DNA from: Diplocarpon mali
Taxonomy: Eukaryota; Ascomycota; Leotiomycetes; Helotiales; Drepanopezizaceae
Direction of reading: 5' to 3'
DNA: 64,000 bases
Assembly: GCA_024741835.1 (NCBI GenBank)
Contig: JAENRP010000062.1
Span: forward strand, 63,466 to 127,465
Shown here one piece after another: positions 37,201-49,496 of this stretch (within the stretch, counting starts at the first letter, position 1; every line of letters begins with the position of its first letter). A program made the position numbers and the translations under genes. Under the pieces are notes generated by a model that did no database searches, was not told where the DNA came from, and was given only the letters and a program-made list of their open reading frames with translations.

Positions 37201-38510
37201 CACCAGAGTTGTAGTTCCCACTGTACCCACGAGTCGCGCTTATAAAAAGTCTGCATCCACTAGTAGTTGTAGCCATCAAGTGAAGTTTCGATCCTTCTCT
37301 CGCGGATATAGGACTAATGGAACAGATCTTCATGCTGTTTGTGAGCAGAGGAGACTGGCCAACCATATGACTGATATCTCGAAGACACTCTTGGCGTCTC
37401 TTCTCAATTGCTAGTTGTAGAGTGGCATTTGTATCCATGTAGAAAGTACGGATCGCAGATTCTGAAGAGAGCGTATATAGGAGTCCTCGGGTATCATCCA
37501 CCACCATCTGCACCACATGCTCCTGTGATTTCGCTCCCCAGAGCACCGGCACTAGAGACGTGTATCCTGGACTCGTATGGTTGACCTTCCCACATCTGCT
37601 CGCAAACCATTTCTCTTCTTGCTGGTACGTCAGCTCGTAAACTTCATTGTCTGCTCTCCCAGTGAAAAAGATGCGACCGCTCTTATGAGAGCCCTCGATG
37701 ACATCGACATGGATACCACCAATGTTCAGCGCCATTTTGGTCTGGTACAGCGATACCGTCCGTACACCCGTATTATCCAATTTTGAAGTCAATGATGTAG
37801 TCTCCAGCTTCGACGCAACTCCCAGCAAGATGATCTGATTGCTTGTAGCTACGACCAGCAGATGCGTGATATCATCGACGAAGACGCCCGCGCGCGGCTT
37901 AACAAGCTTCACGGCTGTAATGCCATGCGGCTGCTCTTCGAAGCCAATAATCTCCGGGTTTGGATTTGTGTAGTCCCACAGGTACAGCGCGTTATCAATC
38001 ACCACCCAGGCGTGGTTTAGCTCTGCGAATAGCCCCATCGCCGTATGAAGCACACCTTGGTTATACTGGTCGAGTATGCGGTCGGGGATATCGTACATCC
38101 TTGTTCGTTGGAAAGGCGCCCAGGCAGCCTCTGTGCTATGGTGTGGGATTTCATAATCGGAAGAGATACCCTCTGCACAAATGTATTGTTAGCTGTGCTT
38201 TCTAAAATAGGGACCTGGCGCACCTACGTCTAACATAGCTGTCAATCTCAGGGAAATGCGCTTCTCTGTCCAGCATAGTATTGATAGTCCCCGCCGCTCT
38301 TTCAACAGGAGAAAATTCTCTGGATGTTGGAACCTCGCGCGAGTGAGGGTTTTGATTGCCATCGTTAGGAGATGGGCCTGCAGTTGATGGGCGTCCACTT
38401 GATGTGAAGAGTGGTTGACGCGCGGGAGGCCCGGCAGGGAATCTCGAAGCTGCAGGTGTTGCAAAGTATGCGCCTGGGAGAGGTCTTTGTGGTGTAGCTG
38501 GGTATGCCAT
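34298..38510 (-). CDS. nup170: Nuclear pore inner-ring nucleoporin Nup170/Nup155
   Basis: Three exons on the minus strand, 38510..38228, 38172..34961 and 34915..34298, give 1370 residues, the usual size. A disordered N-terminus of about 90 residues leads to SDYEIP and a conserved start of the beta-propeller (MYDIPDRILDQYN, then AWVVIDNALYLWDY). The propeller fills roughly the first 520 residues. The rest is an alpha-helical solenoid, including ARKCFVEFGG, GLAIYMGRLVRSVWK and FCSADDVIVFKAQEHL. This protein is a structural part of the inner ring of the nuclear pore and contacts the membrane and linker nucleoporins. The introns are 55 and 45 nt. I chose MAYPATPQRP as the start because it follows an unrelated upstream frame and resembles fungal orthologues. 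An in-frame extension upstream to 38786 exists but looks like leader sequence. Confidence 0.95.
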
Positions 38511-39098
38511 ACTTTGGGTTACTTGAGGTGTTGATGTAGAGATGAGCCCGCTGATGCGGTCTGGCTTGGTCGCAGACGCCAAGGAAGTGGTGTAGGAAAT
38601 TAGAATAACTTCATTAAAAGTGACAGGGAGAGTTACAGGTGGGCGTATTATTCGCGAAGGTGAACTGCGTAGATGTTGTTTGGAAAGATGGAGAGCCGAT
38701 GAGATGCGGCTTTGAAATGTTCGACGCGTAGAAAATTCCCTGGTCCGTGCACTCGAAAACAATACCACAATACTGCCATTCTTCAAAGCATCTTGATTCG
38801 GTCAAAGGAAGAAGTCTAAGTCGAGTTCGTTCGCATGGAATTCTTTTGAGAGGATCACCATGTACCGTATGCATATGAAGACTAACTCATTGTCGATTTC
38901 AATTTCAACAACCACAACCCTTTTGCCTCGTTGTGCGTGGTGAAAGCTATTAACACTCCGGATCTCGAGCTATAAGTTATAATAGTAGCGGATATTACCT
39001 ACATCCCGGGTTCATGAGTTCAGTCTCGCCGTGCAAGTGAACTTCATACTCTTTCCTAGGACCCGGAACCCCCGAAATACTAAGCGCCTGTCCGTAAA
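38511..39098. other. Intergenic region between nup170 and the ketoacyl-CoA reductase gene
   Basis: Promoter and leader of nup170, and 3' UTR of the neighbouring minus-strand gene. No further feature is seen. Confidence 0.6.
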
Positions 39099-40164
39099 TC
39101 AAGCCTTCTTCGAATCTCTCTCAACCTTCTTCAGGGCCCTCCTCCGTATGCTCTCATGCATCTTCCGATTCTGCACCACAACCAGATCTCCAGCCAAACC
39201 AACTGTATTCTCCAACCACCACTGCATCAGTGCATGGCCCCAGAAAGGTGTACTCGTGAATGCTGTATTCTGCGCTCCGCCACGACGACCCACCTTCCCG
39301 AGCACGCTCTTGACAAATATCCTTGGACTCGGGATGAAAAGACTCGTTTTGCGGATCTTGGACATGGCCGTAGTGACGAGGTAGGACAGCACCAGCTCGA
39401 CATCGACACCGGATCCCTTCAACTCGGCGCCGAGTGCTGTAGACCATTGTTGTAAGAACGCCTTGGAGCCAGAGTACGTTGCGAGTAGAGGCGTAGGGAG
39501 AAGTCCACCGAAAGAGCCCATAGTAAGAACCAACCCACGCTTCCGCTGTATCATCCCTGGCACCACAATCTGCGTAACCCTCAACGTAGCCACGCAATTA
39601 ATCTCAATAATCTGCTTCATCTCGTCCTTCGGCGTCAGCAAGAATGGCACTGGAATACTATGGCTCTGCCCAACATTATTGACCAAGATTCCCACGTCGA
39701 GAGAGTCAACCAGCGCTTTGAGCTTGGCATAGTCCTCGTCCTTGTTCAGCGAGAAGTCCATGGCAAGCGTCTTGACCAAGATTTGCGAGCCGGCATATTT
39801 TTGCGTTATTTCGCTTGAGAGTGTGTTTAGTTTGGACGCCGTTCGTGAGATAAGGAGGAGGTTGAAGCCTCTCTGCGCGAGCTGGATGGCATACTCCTTA
39901 CCGATGCCGTCCGAGGCACCGGTGACGACTGCCCATGTGCCTTTCTTGCCGTAAGATCGAAGCTGTCCGAAGCGTTAACACTAGACATACGTTGTAGTTA
40001 TGTGGGTCTGCAAGAGCATGTCTTACGTTCTTCCCGCTGAAAACAAACAAGCTGAACAGCAGCCTGATATAGCTAATGACCTTGGTACCCAGCCAGATGG
40101 CTCCAATACCGGCGAATGTCTGTATCACTGGCGCGGGTATATTATTCAACTTGAGAAATTCCAT
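39099..40164 (-). CDS. ifa38: Very-long-chain 3-oxoacyl-CoA reductase (KAR)
   Basis: Two exons on the minus strand, 40164..40027 and 39962..39099, give 333 residues. It is a short-chain dehydrogenase: TGASDGIG (residues 60-67) binds NADP(H), NNVGQSHS follows, MGSFGG provides the catalytic serine and YSGSK provides Tyr209 and Lys213. An N-terminal hydrophobic segment ([10 protein letters not shown], then [10 protein letters not shown]) anchors it in the ER membrane, and the C-terminus is lysine-rich ([10 protein letters not shown]). This enzyme performs the first reduction of the fatty-acid elongation cycle, which feeds sphingolipid synthesis. The single intron (64 nt) lies just between anchor and catalytic domain. 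The gene diverges from ERG28 across 318 bases. Confidence 0.93.
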
Positions 40165-40482
40165 AGTTGCGGTGCAATTGTGGTGATGCTAGCGGTGCCG
40201 AGAAAGGTTGTTGAGCACTCGTTCGGTTGGGAACCAGCTGGAGCTTCGCCGCGCCAACCATACGAGAACTTGCCGTGTATAGCCCCTTTCGTCTTGACAA
40301 CACCACCACTAGTCGAAGGGGCTCGGCTGTCTCTTTTTTGAGAGTGGGTGATATATGTGGAAGCAACCCTCTTTCTTTAGAATGGAAGTCTTTCCCGATA
40401 AGTGATACAGGCTGGCTCGAAGACCACTGCAAGCTCTGATTATCAGCATTCGAAGCATTCAACCTCAAAACAGTCTGTCAAG
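40165..40482. promoter_or_regulatory. Shared divergent promoter of ifa38 and erg28
   Basis: Only 318 bases separate the two start codons, so both genes probably use one bidirectional promoter region. Near 40257-40265 the minus strand reads CTCGTATGG, a near match to the fungal sterol-response core TCGTATA (six of seven bases). One near match is weak evidence. Confidence 0.55.
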
Positions 40483-41013
40483 ATGTCGTCCCTCCTTCAA
40501 ATTATCTCCTCCTGCCTCCCACAACATGAAGGCATCCTGCCTCAATGGCTCTTGTTTGTACGTCCCTCCGCTGAATCTCTTTCATTTCCCCAAACTTACA
40601 AACTCCTCTCTAACAAGCCCCAGATCTCTCTTGTAGCCCTTGGCAACAGCGTCCAATCCTACCTTACCCTCTCTTACACCGCACGCCTCTATGCCGGCCC
40701 AAAGCCCTCCATCTCCCTTCCCAAATCCACTCCTTCCAGCACCCTCTCCCCCGCAACCCCCTTACAATCCCGCACTTTCGGAACCTGGACCCTGATCCAG
40801 TCTGCCGTACGTATGTACGCCGCCTACAACATCAGCAATCCGGCCTTCTACCAGCTGGCTTTCATCACGTACGGGGTCGCGTGGGCGCATTTCATGAGTG
40901 AGTGGTGGGTATTCGGGACCGCGAGGTGGGGTGAGGGACTTGTGTTTCCGGTGGTCGTGGCGAGCAGTAGTCTGGTGTGGATGTGGGCGCAGTGGGAGTT
41001 TTATGTGCAGTAA
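40483..41013 (+). CDS. erg28: Ergosterol biosynthetic protein Erg28
   Basis: Two exons (40483..40557 and 40624..41013) give 154 residues. The sequence starts MSSLLQIISSCLPQHEGILP, then QWLLFISLVALGNSVQSYLT across the splice, and carries later helices (FGTWTLIQSAVRMYAAY, FYQLAFITYGVAWAHF, FPVVVASSSLVWMW). This is the four-helix layout of Erg28, an ER membrane scaffold that tethers the C-4 demethylation enzymes of sterol synthesis. The 66-nt intron has no stop and is a multiple of three, so unspliced message would insert 22 residues into the first membrane region. The start codon is the one after the AAG context; an in-frame ATG exists 81 bases upstream but has no family support. Confidence 0.93.
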   Translation: MSSLLQIISSCLPQHEGILPQWLLFVRPSAESLSFPQTYKLLSNKPQISLVALGNSVQSYLTLSYTARLYAGPKPSISLPKSTPSSTLSPATPLQSRTFGTWTLIQSAVRMYAAYNISNPAFYQLAFITYGVAWAHFMSEWWVFGTARWGEGLVFPVVVASSSLVWMWAQWEFYVQ

Positions 41014-41161
41014 GAATGCCATCATATAAAAGAGATGGCGTGAGAAGGATTATTGAAGGTTAGAGGGCATTCTTGAGCGGAAATGCTTGGATAGTGTCTG
41101 ACGCTTCAATTCCACCATCTCATCATGTGCAAGACTCGTCATAAGATTGGGAGCATAGGTT

Positions 41162-42582
<1,421 letters not shown>

Positions 42583-43388
42583 CTATACTTCCTTGAATAA
42601 GATAGAGTGTTATATTCACAGTGTTTTTTATGCAGGCGACCAGTAAACCTAACTCGTGAGAATAGATAAAATGAGGTTGAACGACTGCCACTTTCGCGGG
42701 GTAATGCTGCAAATACTGAGTAACTTGATCGACAGGGGCACGAAAGCTTATGCGCGCCAATAAGCGAGGTTTGTTTGGACGTCAATGCCAGCATCAACAT
42801 TAGCATCAGCTATCGGAGCTTTTCCGCTGAGCTTGTCAAGGCCAGAGCTGGAGACTAAACAGATAATATCAAGTATAACAATTTTCCAGAACTCGATCAT
42901 AGTCGTGGGGATACGCCATTGAAAAGCGCCATGGAATATAAGCTCTAAAGTCCGACAATATATTCCAAGTCCAAGAACAGAACTTCATGACACAGTCCGT
43001 CTCCACCGGAAACGCACATACAATACCAATTAAATAGAAAGGAGGACAATTCAGATCCTGACTTTGATCAACATTCTTATCAAAAACTATTGGATGACTG
43101 GAAATACAAATGTCTAATCGCCGGCTGCTTGGCTTTGAAATTTTAAAATTAGGATTCTGTTGTTGGAACTAAATTATTTCAGATACACTCTTGTTTCTTA
43201 GCCCAGAGCTAGCTGCTGTTTGATGCATACTTCTTTGAATGGAATGACTTTCACTCATCCATACCATCATTTAGCTGATTTTTAGCGTTATCCTAGAAGA
43301 TTTCTCGTCACCTAAATAAAAGCCGGGCTGCTTGAAACTCGTTTCTACCAACTACCAAAGTTCTCACATACAATGATCCTCACTGGAG

Positions 43389-43405
43389 TTTAGGGTTAGG
43401 GTTAG
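43389..43405 (+). repeat. Interstitial telomere-like TTAGGG motif
   Basis: The 17 bases TTTAGGGTTAGGGTTAG hold nearly three units of the fungal telomere repeat TTAGGG. They sit at the border of an AT-rich island. Such a short run can arise by chance, by use of telomerase in break repair, or as a protein-binding site. Confidence 0.6.
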
Positions 43406-44937
43406 TTGTGGTTTGCAAACGGCGTAACGCAGAAATTTGTAAAAAGCCAATCGCGTCAACTATGATTATGGTGGTCACCCAAGCTAGGACTATAAATAAG
43501 AGAGACGACGACTTAATACCTCGACCTGGTGTCTCTTATGAACCTGCAGATTCTTTATTTTTCTTTAAAGAGTCTATAAGGCTGAGATTAAGCCCTTTCG
43601 ACCACGAAATAATCAAGCTCTAAGTTGGATAGAGCCAGCACTTTTCAGAAGCTTTAAAACGAAAAAGTTTTCACTACCTCCTCTACAAATAACTTCTACC
43701 TTTGACCTCCACTTGCGTACTCCAGGATTATTTAAAATATATACCTATGAATTGAGGAAAGGCTTTAATAAAAGATATAAATGGAAGAGATCGGGTTATA
43801 GTTGTAACGATGGCATAACGGAATTAAGGCATTCATAGTTTTGAGACAAATATATAGAGCTGTAATAACGCAGAATCGCCGGTATTGCGGGATTCAGTAT
43901 AGTAGCATATAAGGAAAAGGAGGGAAAAGGATAAGTTTCAAAGTTCATATAGAAGTCGATAAGAAGGGTTGAAATCGAGAGCCAGCGCTTACTAGTAAGA
44001 CGCTTGATATAATAAAATAAATAGCCGCTATTAGCAAGAAGGGATTATTTTAGTAAAGAGAATCTTAGGTGAATCTATTAATCAGAGCACCTCCCAAGAA
44101 CGTACTCGCCTAAGACTTAGAAGAAATAACTTTTAACTAAGGTATAGGTTAGACTATTACTAAAAGAATCGAGACCACGAGATCAATAGGCTAAATAGCG
44201 AATCGCATGGAGTTTTTCATATTATTTTTCTGCTTATACCTAACTCGAATATAGCGCTTACCGCTTACACCATGTAGTTTAGAACTCATATAGCATATTT
44301 AAAGTAGGAAAAAAGGTCGACAAGCGAATCAGCATCTAGGGTAGTTTCACGTGACTTTAATATGTTATCAGGCTCTTATAGACTTTGATTCTGTTAACAG
44401 ACAATTGATAAGATCTCTATTATCATTTGTGAACAATTCTCTTAAGTTTTCTTAGCCTCACGCTCTTACAAAATACCATGCTCCTCATCTGGTCGGTGAT
44501 AACGTTATAGTTCTAGCTGCTGACTAATACAATTAGTCACCCCCCTGCCACAGTCCTGCGTTTCTTCTCCACCTTGCCGCCACCTGCAACTTCAGCTGGA
44601 CTCTGATAACTGCAGGACAGTGGCTATTGACAGATTTCATAGGATATCTTTACATCTTTTCTTATCGTGTTCCTGCGTCATGCATTGTGAAAATGAGCAC
44701 GCGACAGTGCCCTGAATAACCCTATTTTCTCTTAGAGACTATGATACATTGATCCAAGACAAGTAGCCTTACACGTACGGAGTAAAAAACTTCTCGGTCC
44801 ACTTCTCAAAACCATATCTTGATAGCTTGTATCGAATCACAGGTCAAGAATAATCCATCGCCTCTAAGCTTTGTGGGCAAAGGTGGGATAAAGACGCTTT
44901 GGATAGGGACGATTAAAAACACCCCAAGTCATTGCGG

Positions 44938-44947
44938 TATATAAATA
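44938..44947 (+). promoter_or_regulatory. TATA box of the 2-oxoglutarate oxygenase gene
   Basis: TATATAAATA lies 53 bases upstream of the start codon and is preceded by GC-poor sequence. It is a good consensus TATA box, which suggests a short leader and inducible expression. Confidence 0.6.
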
Positions 44948-44990
44948 GCAAGGGGCACGTCTTTCTCCCATTCACTTTCACGAAATCGTT

Positions 44991-46058
44991 ATGTCTACCT
45001 CGTTTTCCTCGCTCCCAATCATCTCCCTTGCAGCGCTTTGCTCCAGCTTCCCCAAGCCGGAAGAGCTGGCTAAACTGTCTACACATTTAGATTCAGTGTT
45101 TTCAACCACAGGATTTGCTTATCTTACTGATCTACCTCTGTCATATACCCATGATGATGTATTTGGAGTCTGTGATGAGTTCTTTGGCACGGAAGGACTC
45201 TCATCAGACGAGAAGATGATGCTGGCGAAGAAGACATTCGTTCCTATGAACAAGAACACATATAGAGGGTGAGTATGTCTCAAAAACTCAAATCACTTGG
45301 CTTACTATATCACTAGGTATTTCCCACCGCAACTGGGTGCTGACAATTTCAAAGAAGGGTTCGAGCTGGGCTCACGGTCAAGCACCCAAATCTCATCGCC
45401 TCTCACTCGCCCGAAGTTTGACCTAAGTGAACCCAATGTGTTCCCCTCTTCTCGTGCAGAATTCCAAAAGCGGTGCGAGACCCTCCACGACGAGCTTCAA
45501 AATCTTTCGGCTCGCCTTCTGGAACTCTTGGCGGTTGCTCTCGGCAAGCCTGTACCCTTTTTCAACCACTACCTCGATAACTCCCTAAGCACCTTACGCC
45601 TCCTTCACTACCCTCCTGTCCCGGAAACTCGACAACTGGATTTGATCTGTACCCCGCATACCGACTCGGGAATCCTCACGTTGCTTCACCAGGATAAGAC
45701 TGGGGGTCTGGAGGTGAGGAATAGTGAGGGTGAATGGATTCCGGCGCCATATATACCAGGTAGTTTGGTCGTCAACATCGGAGACTTGATGTCCAAGGTC
45801 AGTGGTGGGAAGTGGGTTGCCACATTCCATCGCGTACGATCTTCGAAGCGAGAAGGAAGTAAGACTAGGGGTCGATACTCGGTGCCGTTCTTCTTTGAGC
45901 CTGGTTTCAACTGTGTTGTGGAGAGCGTCGAAGGCGACCAGGTCATTTACGGCGAGCATGTCTTGGAGAAGATGAAGGGCTGGGTAGAGTTTCAGGATGT
46001 TGTCGGGGATGCGCCTCAGAGCATTGTACCGACGATAAATGCTGTTCCAGCTTTTTAA
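44991..46058 (+). CDS. 2-oxoglutarate- and Fe(II)-dependent oxygenase
   Basis: Two exons (44991..45268 and 45317..46058) give 339 residues. The N-terminal part (LPIISLAAL, TTGFAYLTDLP) is the DIOX_N region. The core has the iron triad HTD (H207, D209) and H264 (TFHRV), with R279 and S281 (RYSVPFF) to bind 2-oxoglutarate; LRLLHYPP and GSLVVNIGD are also typical. The family includes isopenicillin-N-synthase-like and thymine-dioxygenase-like enzymes that hydroxylate or desaturate small molecules. I cannot predict the substrate. The 48-nt intron has a donor that contains an in-frame TGA. The gene follows an AT-rich island and is not flanked by obvious pathway partners. Confidence 0.93.
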
Positions 46059-46850
46059 ATCAACACCAGTTATCAGTTTGCGAAGTCTTGCTAAAAATAT
46101 ATTGTTACGTATTGCGAAGATTCAACATGAATTTCTTTTATGTTGTGATTGGTCTATTTTGCATGATTTTACCCTAGTCGTTATGCTTGTGCATTTCCAA
46201 GGATAATAGGTATGGAAAACTGTTTTCGACTTTCCTGGAATTTGCCAGTTTCTTTACTAGCCAGGTCTGATCACCGTATATATTATTGAGCCAAGACGCT
46301 GCTCCTGCGTTTTATTTTGACATTGGATGCTATGATTTGTGGCATACCTAGTAAGTTATCGAATTAATGGAGCTCAATGTCAACTCTTTACAGGCCACGA
46401 GCTCGTTATGCCACCTGAAGTCGAGCCATCAAAATCGGCAATATTCAGCACGGCCGATTTAGGGCAGTAAATTTGCATATGAGGAAAATACACCTGGGCC
46501 CTGAAAACGACCCAAGATCGTACTAGGATTAGTATTTTTTCCGAGAACAAGATGATTAACAAATATGATCCGCCCTTGGGACCAAGCAATCGCTTCACCG
46601 TTGTTCCAGGCAATGTGCCTGTGGATTATCAAAGATTCGAGTTGATTCTTTCTACCGAGAGAGTTATTCATGAGCTCCGGGTGTGTTTTCGAGGGTTGGC
46701 ACTTCGCGGTACCAGACCAACAGAGCTAGTTCGCCAGTACTTCGCCGATGAAGCATCAAGGCTAATCCCCTCCCCCGGATATCTCAGCCAACTTGTAAAT
46801 TAAATACTACATTGCCGCATCTATCCAGATGGAGTATCCAATTAGCCCTT
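46059..46850. other. Convergent spacer between the oxygenase and pectate lyase genes
   Basis: About 790 bases with no confident gene. A plus-strand open frame at 46552-46803 (83 codons) reads like a globular protein fragment but matches nothing I know and overlaps a minus-strand frame. Confidence 0.5.
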
Positions 46851-47944
46851 TCAGTATCCCTCTGGCCATGCTTGAGCGAGCCACTCATATGGTTCCGTAG
46901 GAGTGTACTGGTTCGCAATCTTTCCGTCCCATTCCGTAACGCCGTCTCTTGTCAAATCGTAGAGTGCATATTTCTCATCCGGTCCTGTGCCCACAACGTA
47001 GGGGACAGTCTGGACATTGTTCCCAATCTCCTTGTCCACATACGTCGTCACATTGGAGATTTGGCTATGTTTAATTCTGTACTCATCCCCGTAGTTGGGG
47101 TTGATCTGGAAAAGATTCGTCAGATATTGGCACCAAAAGACATGCTTGCCTCAGCTTCTATCGGGGTCTGGATGCCACTTACTATTCCCATGCGATTTCC
47201 GTCGAGAGCAACCACGTTCTGAACGGTAGCGTTACGCTTTGCTTGGTTCAGACAGTTTCCACATGACTGGTAGAAAGTTCCGAAGTTCTTAGCATAGAAG
47301 CCAGTAATGCTGAACTTGCCACCGAGAGAATTATCCTGAAAGATCTATTCCCGTCAGAAACAGCAATCCGGAATCTGGGCATGTGGGTTCTAAAGCTCAC
47401 CTTGTCACTAGCGTCTCGAGCGCCGCCACCGATCACCCTTAATTGAGTGTTTAAGCCCTTCGAAGTCAGGGCATCTTCACAGACATCCTCCCACCAGACT
47501 GGCTAAGTATTAGTCGTTCGTACAAGGAAATCTCCGAGGTAGGGCATACGTACCATTCTCGACCCAAGCATCACCAAGCGCATGCACACCTTCGGCTTGG
47601 TGAGTCCCAATGATGACATTTCTCAACGTCGCTCCAGGAAGCAGGTTGAAGACTGCATCGGCATCGGTTCCCTCAGCTTGCTCGTTGCAGCTACCGTTCA
47701 CTCGCTGGTAGCGTTTCATGCCTCCATCGAAGATCTCGCCGGGCATGATGTATTTAGCGTTTTCATAAACGACATCGCCGAGAGCTTGTGGAAACTTGGT
47801 GACTGGGAAGGGGAACCGATGCGGAGGGCGTGCAGAGATATCGGCTTGAGAATTATCAGCTTCCCCTTGCGCCTGTCGAGGGAGGACCGAAGCCTGGCTG
47901 ATGGCCGAGAGGAGGACCAAGGAGGTTGCGGTAGAGAGCTTCAT
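46851..47944 (-). CDS. Secreted pectate lyase, polysaccharide lyase family 3
   Basis: Four exons on the minus strand, 47944..47554, 47498..47401, 47344..47183 and 47105..46851, give 301 residues. A signal peptide ([20 protein letters not shown]) and a probable KEX2-type site (LPRQ) precede a parallel beta-helix with the PL3 marks [51 protein letters not shown] and INPNYGD. PL3 enzymes cleave polygalacturonate by calcium-dependent beta-elimination and are used against plant cell walls. This points to a plant-associated or litter-degrading lifestyle. The N-terminal linker is longer than in many PL3 proteins. Three introns (55, 56 and 77 nt) join cleanly. An alternative start nine codons upstream would spoil the signal peptide. 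Confidence 0.94.
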
Positions 47945-48874
47945 CACGAAGTCAGTGCAAAGCCGTGTCAACGTTTGGCGGTGGTTTCCGGCGGAGAGCT
48001 CGAGGTAGATTTACTGAGCTAAGGTTGAGTATCTCTCGGTGTGCCTGGTTTCTTATCCGAAATGTAAACAAAGGAAGCTCGAGAATGTACCTTCTTATAT
48101 CTCTGGTCCTTGGGCAACTGAGCTCATCACGCACATATCCTTATAGGAACTTGCCACAGCGCGGGGCCTGTGCATAGAATTTCATTTCTTCATACACATT
48201 CTAAGTGCTACCTACCATATACTGTTACCATATGGGCATAGCCCTCTGCTTCTCTCTTCCACATGACTCAATAATCGGTAGTGCGATTTACAGTACTGTA
48301 TACCGGGACGGTCTATGATAGAATGTAAGCTGTATCTCAGGCTCTATAGAGTGGGGAATATAGGGGCAGTTCAGTTGGTAGGTAGGTCGTTGGGTGATAC
48401 TGATTCACGTCTATTAAAGCACAAGCGAAGCTCGTGGCCCTGGGATTTCTCTACTCTCGCTAGGTATACAGACGTGCCAAGCCGGAGAATCAGCCGGAAA
48501 ATTACACGTATAGTTCAACCTTAAACCAGAAGACAATTCCAGCCCAAACGCGATGCCAAAAGGCATCATTCGGAGATAGTTGCCCTCGCCCATCTGGGAA
48601 GATATCCCCGACAGGAAAAGACGGGCTCAGATACTTCGCCAGGAATCGGGGTTGTGGATGGGGATAGGTCTGCCTCATGAATCGGCGAATTCAAAGACAT
48701 CGTTCGCACGAATATATCCAAGGCCAGCGATGTGAACTTGAATCGAGCTATGGTGGATGGTCAAATCACAGGCCTCGTTAATGTTCACCGTGGGACATTT
48801 TTGTTAAAAATAAGCTGATAATGCCGGTGGTTCACAAACCCTATAGAGGGCCTAGGGAGGTTAGCTGGTTTGAA

Positions 48875-49260
48875 GTAAAGCACGGCCACTCCGTATACGT
48901 GTGCAGTTGACGAGAATAACAGGTATCAACATAATACAACTGACTAAGCTGTTCTCCCTTGACTGAATCACCAACCCAATCAATGAATAAGCTAATTCTT
49001 AATGTGTATGAATGGTTAAGATGTAGTTGAGATGTTTACTCGCTGAAACTGTGCACTCTGACACAATTGCCTGACCGCTTAGAGACTAGCAGAAATCAAT
49101 ATATAGTGAGATATTCTAATAAGTCAAGGATATAGTTCTAGCATTGGACTTACGTATAATTATCAAGCCAAGGATGACGGTGTGATTAGTCAGCTATGCT
49201 CTATTATCATATATATTATTCTAATCAATTGCACACCTATACGGAGTAGCCGTGCATTAC
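48875..49260. mobile_element. MITE-like element with about 36-47 bp imperfect terminal inverted repeats
   Basis: The left end (48875..48910, core GCACGGCCACTCCGTATACG) and the reverse complement of the right end (49225..49260, core GCACGGCTACTCCGTATAGG) match at 32 of 36 positions. Similarity continues inward for about ten bases. Two of the four mismatches are C/T or G/A, as RIP would leave. TA dinucleotides lie at both outer edges (48876-48877 and 49258-49259), consistent with the TA target duplication of Tc1/mariner-type elements. The 386-bp interior is AT-rich and non-coding. A related end sequence may occur near 44772. Confidence 0.75.
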
Positions 49261-49496
49261 CTCGACGAGCCAGCCCCCGTCGGGCTGTGGACCACCGGCT
49301 CGATTCGGCCCTTGTTTAAATATTCGACGCGACCTGTACGGTGCTCTTCGTAATACCCCTGCTCCGCCTGTCTCTGTTGCTCAAGACGCGCTACGAGTCG
49401 GGCAAGAAAGTTGTCATGGCAGACTTCACAGCAGGATCTGCAGCCGGAAAACCGACGGTTTTGCGAGAAATCCAAAGACCTGCATCCGAAACAGCT
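49257..49496 (-). CDS. Possible exon of a small Cys-rich protein
   Basis: On the minus strand the frame ending at 49257 reads CFGCRSLDFSQ, then GCRSCCEVCHDN and a charged helix LARLVARLEQQRQAEQGYYE. The C-x2-C and C-x2-CC-x2-C spacing looks like a zinc-binding motif. An in-frame TGA stands directly upstream, so an intron with acceptor near 49497 would be needed. A short upstream exon (ATG at 49663 on the minus strand, MPRFNKDG) is nearby, but its splice phase does not match. I consider this weakly supported. The right end of the MITE-like element overlaps its stop. Confidence 0.25.
   Translation of the reverse strand, partial: SCFGCRSLDFSQNRRFSGCRSCCEVCHDNFLARLVARLEQQRQAEQGYYEEHRTGRVEYLNKGRIEPVVHSPTGAGSSR

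Noticed and set aside
46552..46803. 83-codon plus-strand frame between the oxygenase and pectate lyase genes
   Set aside because: It reads plausibly but has no family, no partner exons and an overlapping minus-strand frame.
44991..47944. A functional cluster of the 2-oxoglutarate oxygenase and the pectate lyase
   Set aside because: The genes are convergent and act on unrelated substrates. Adjacency alone is not evidence.
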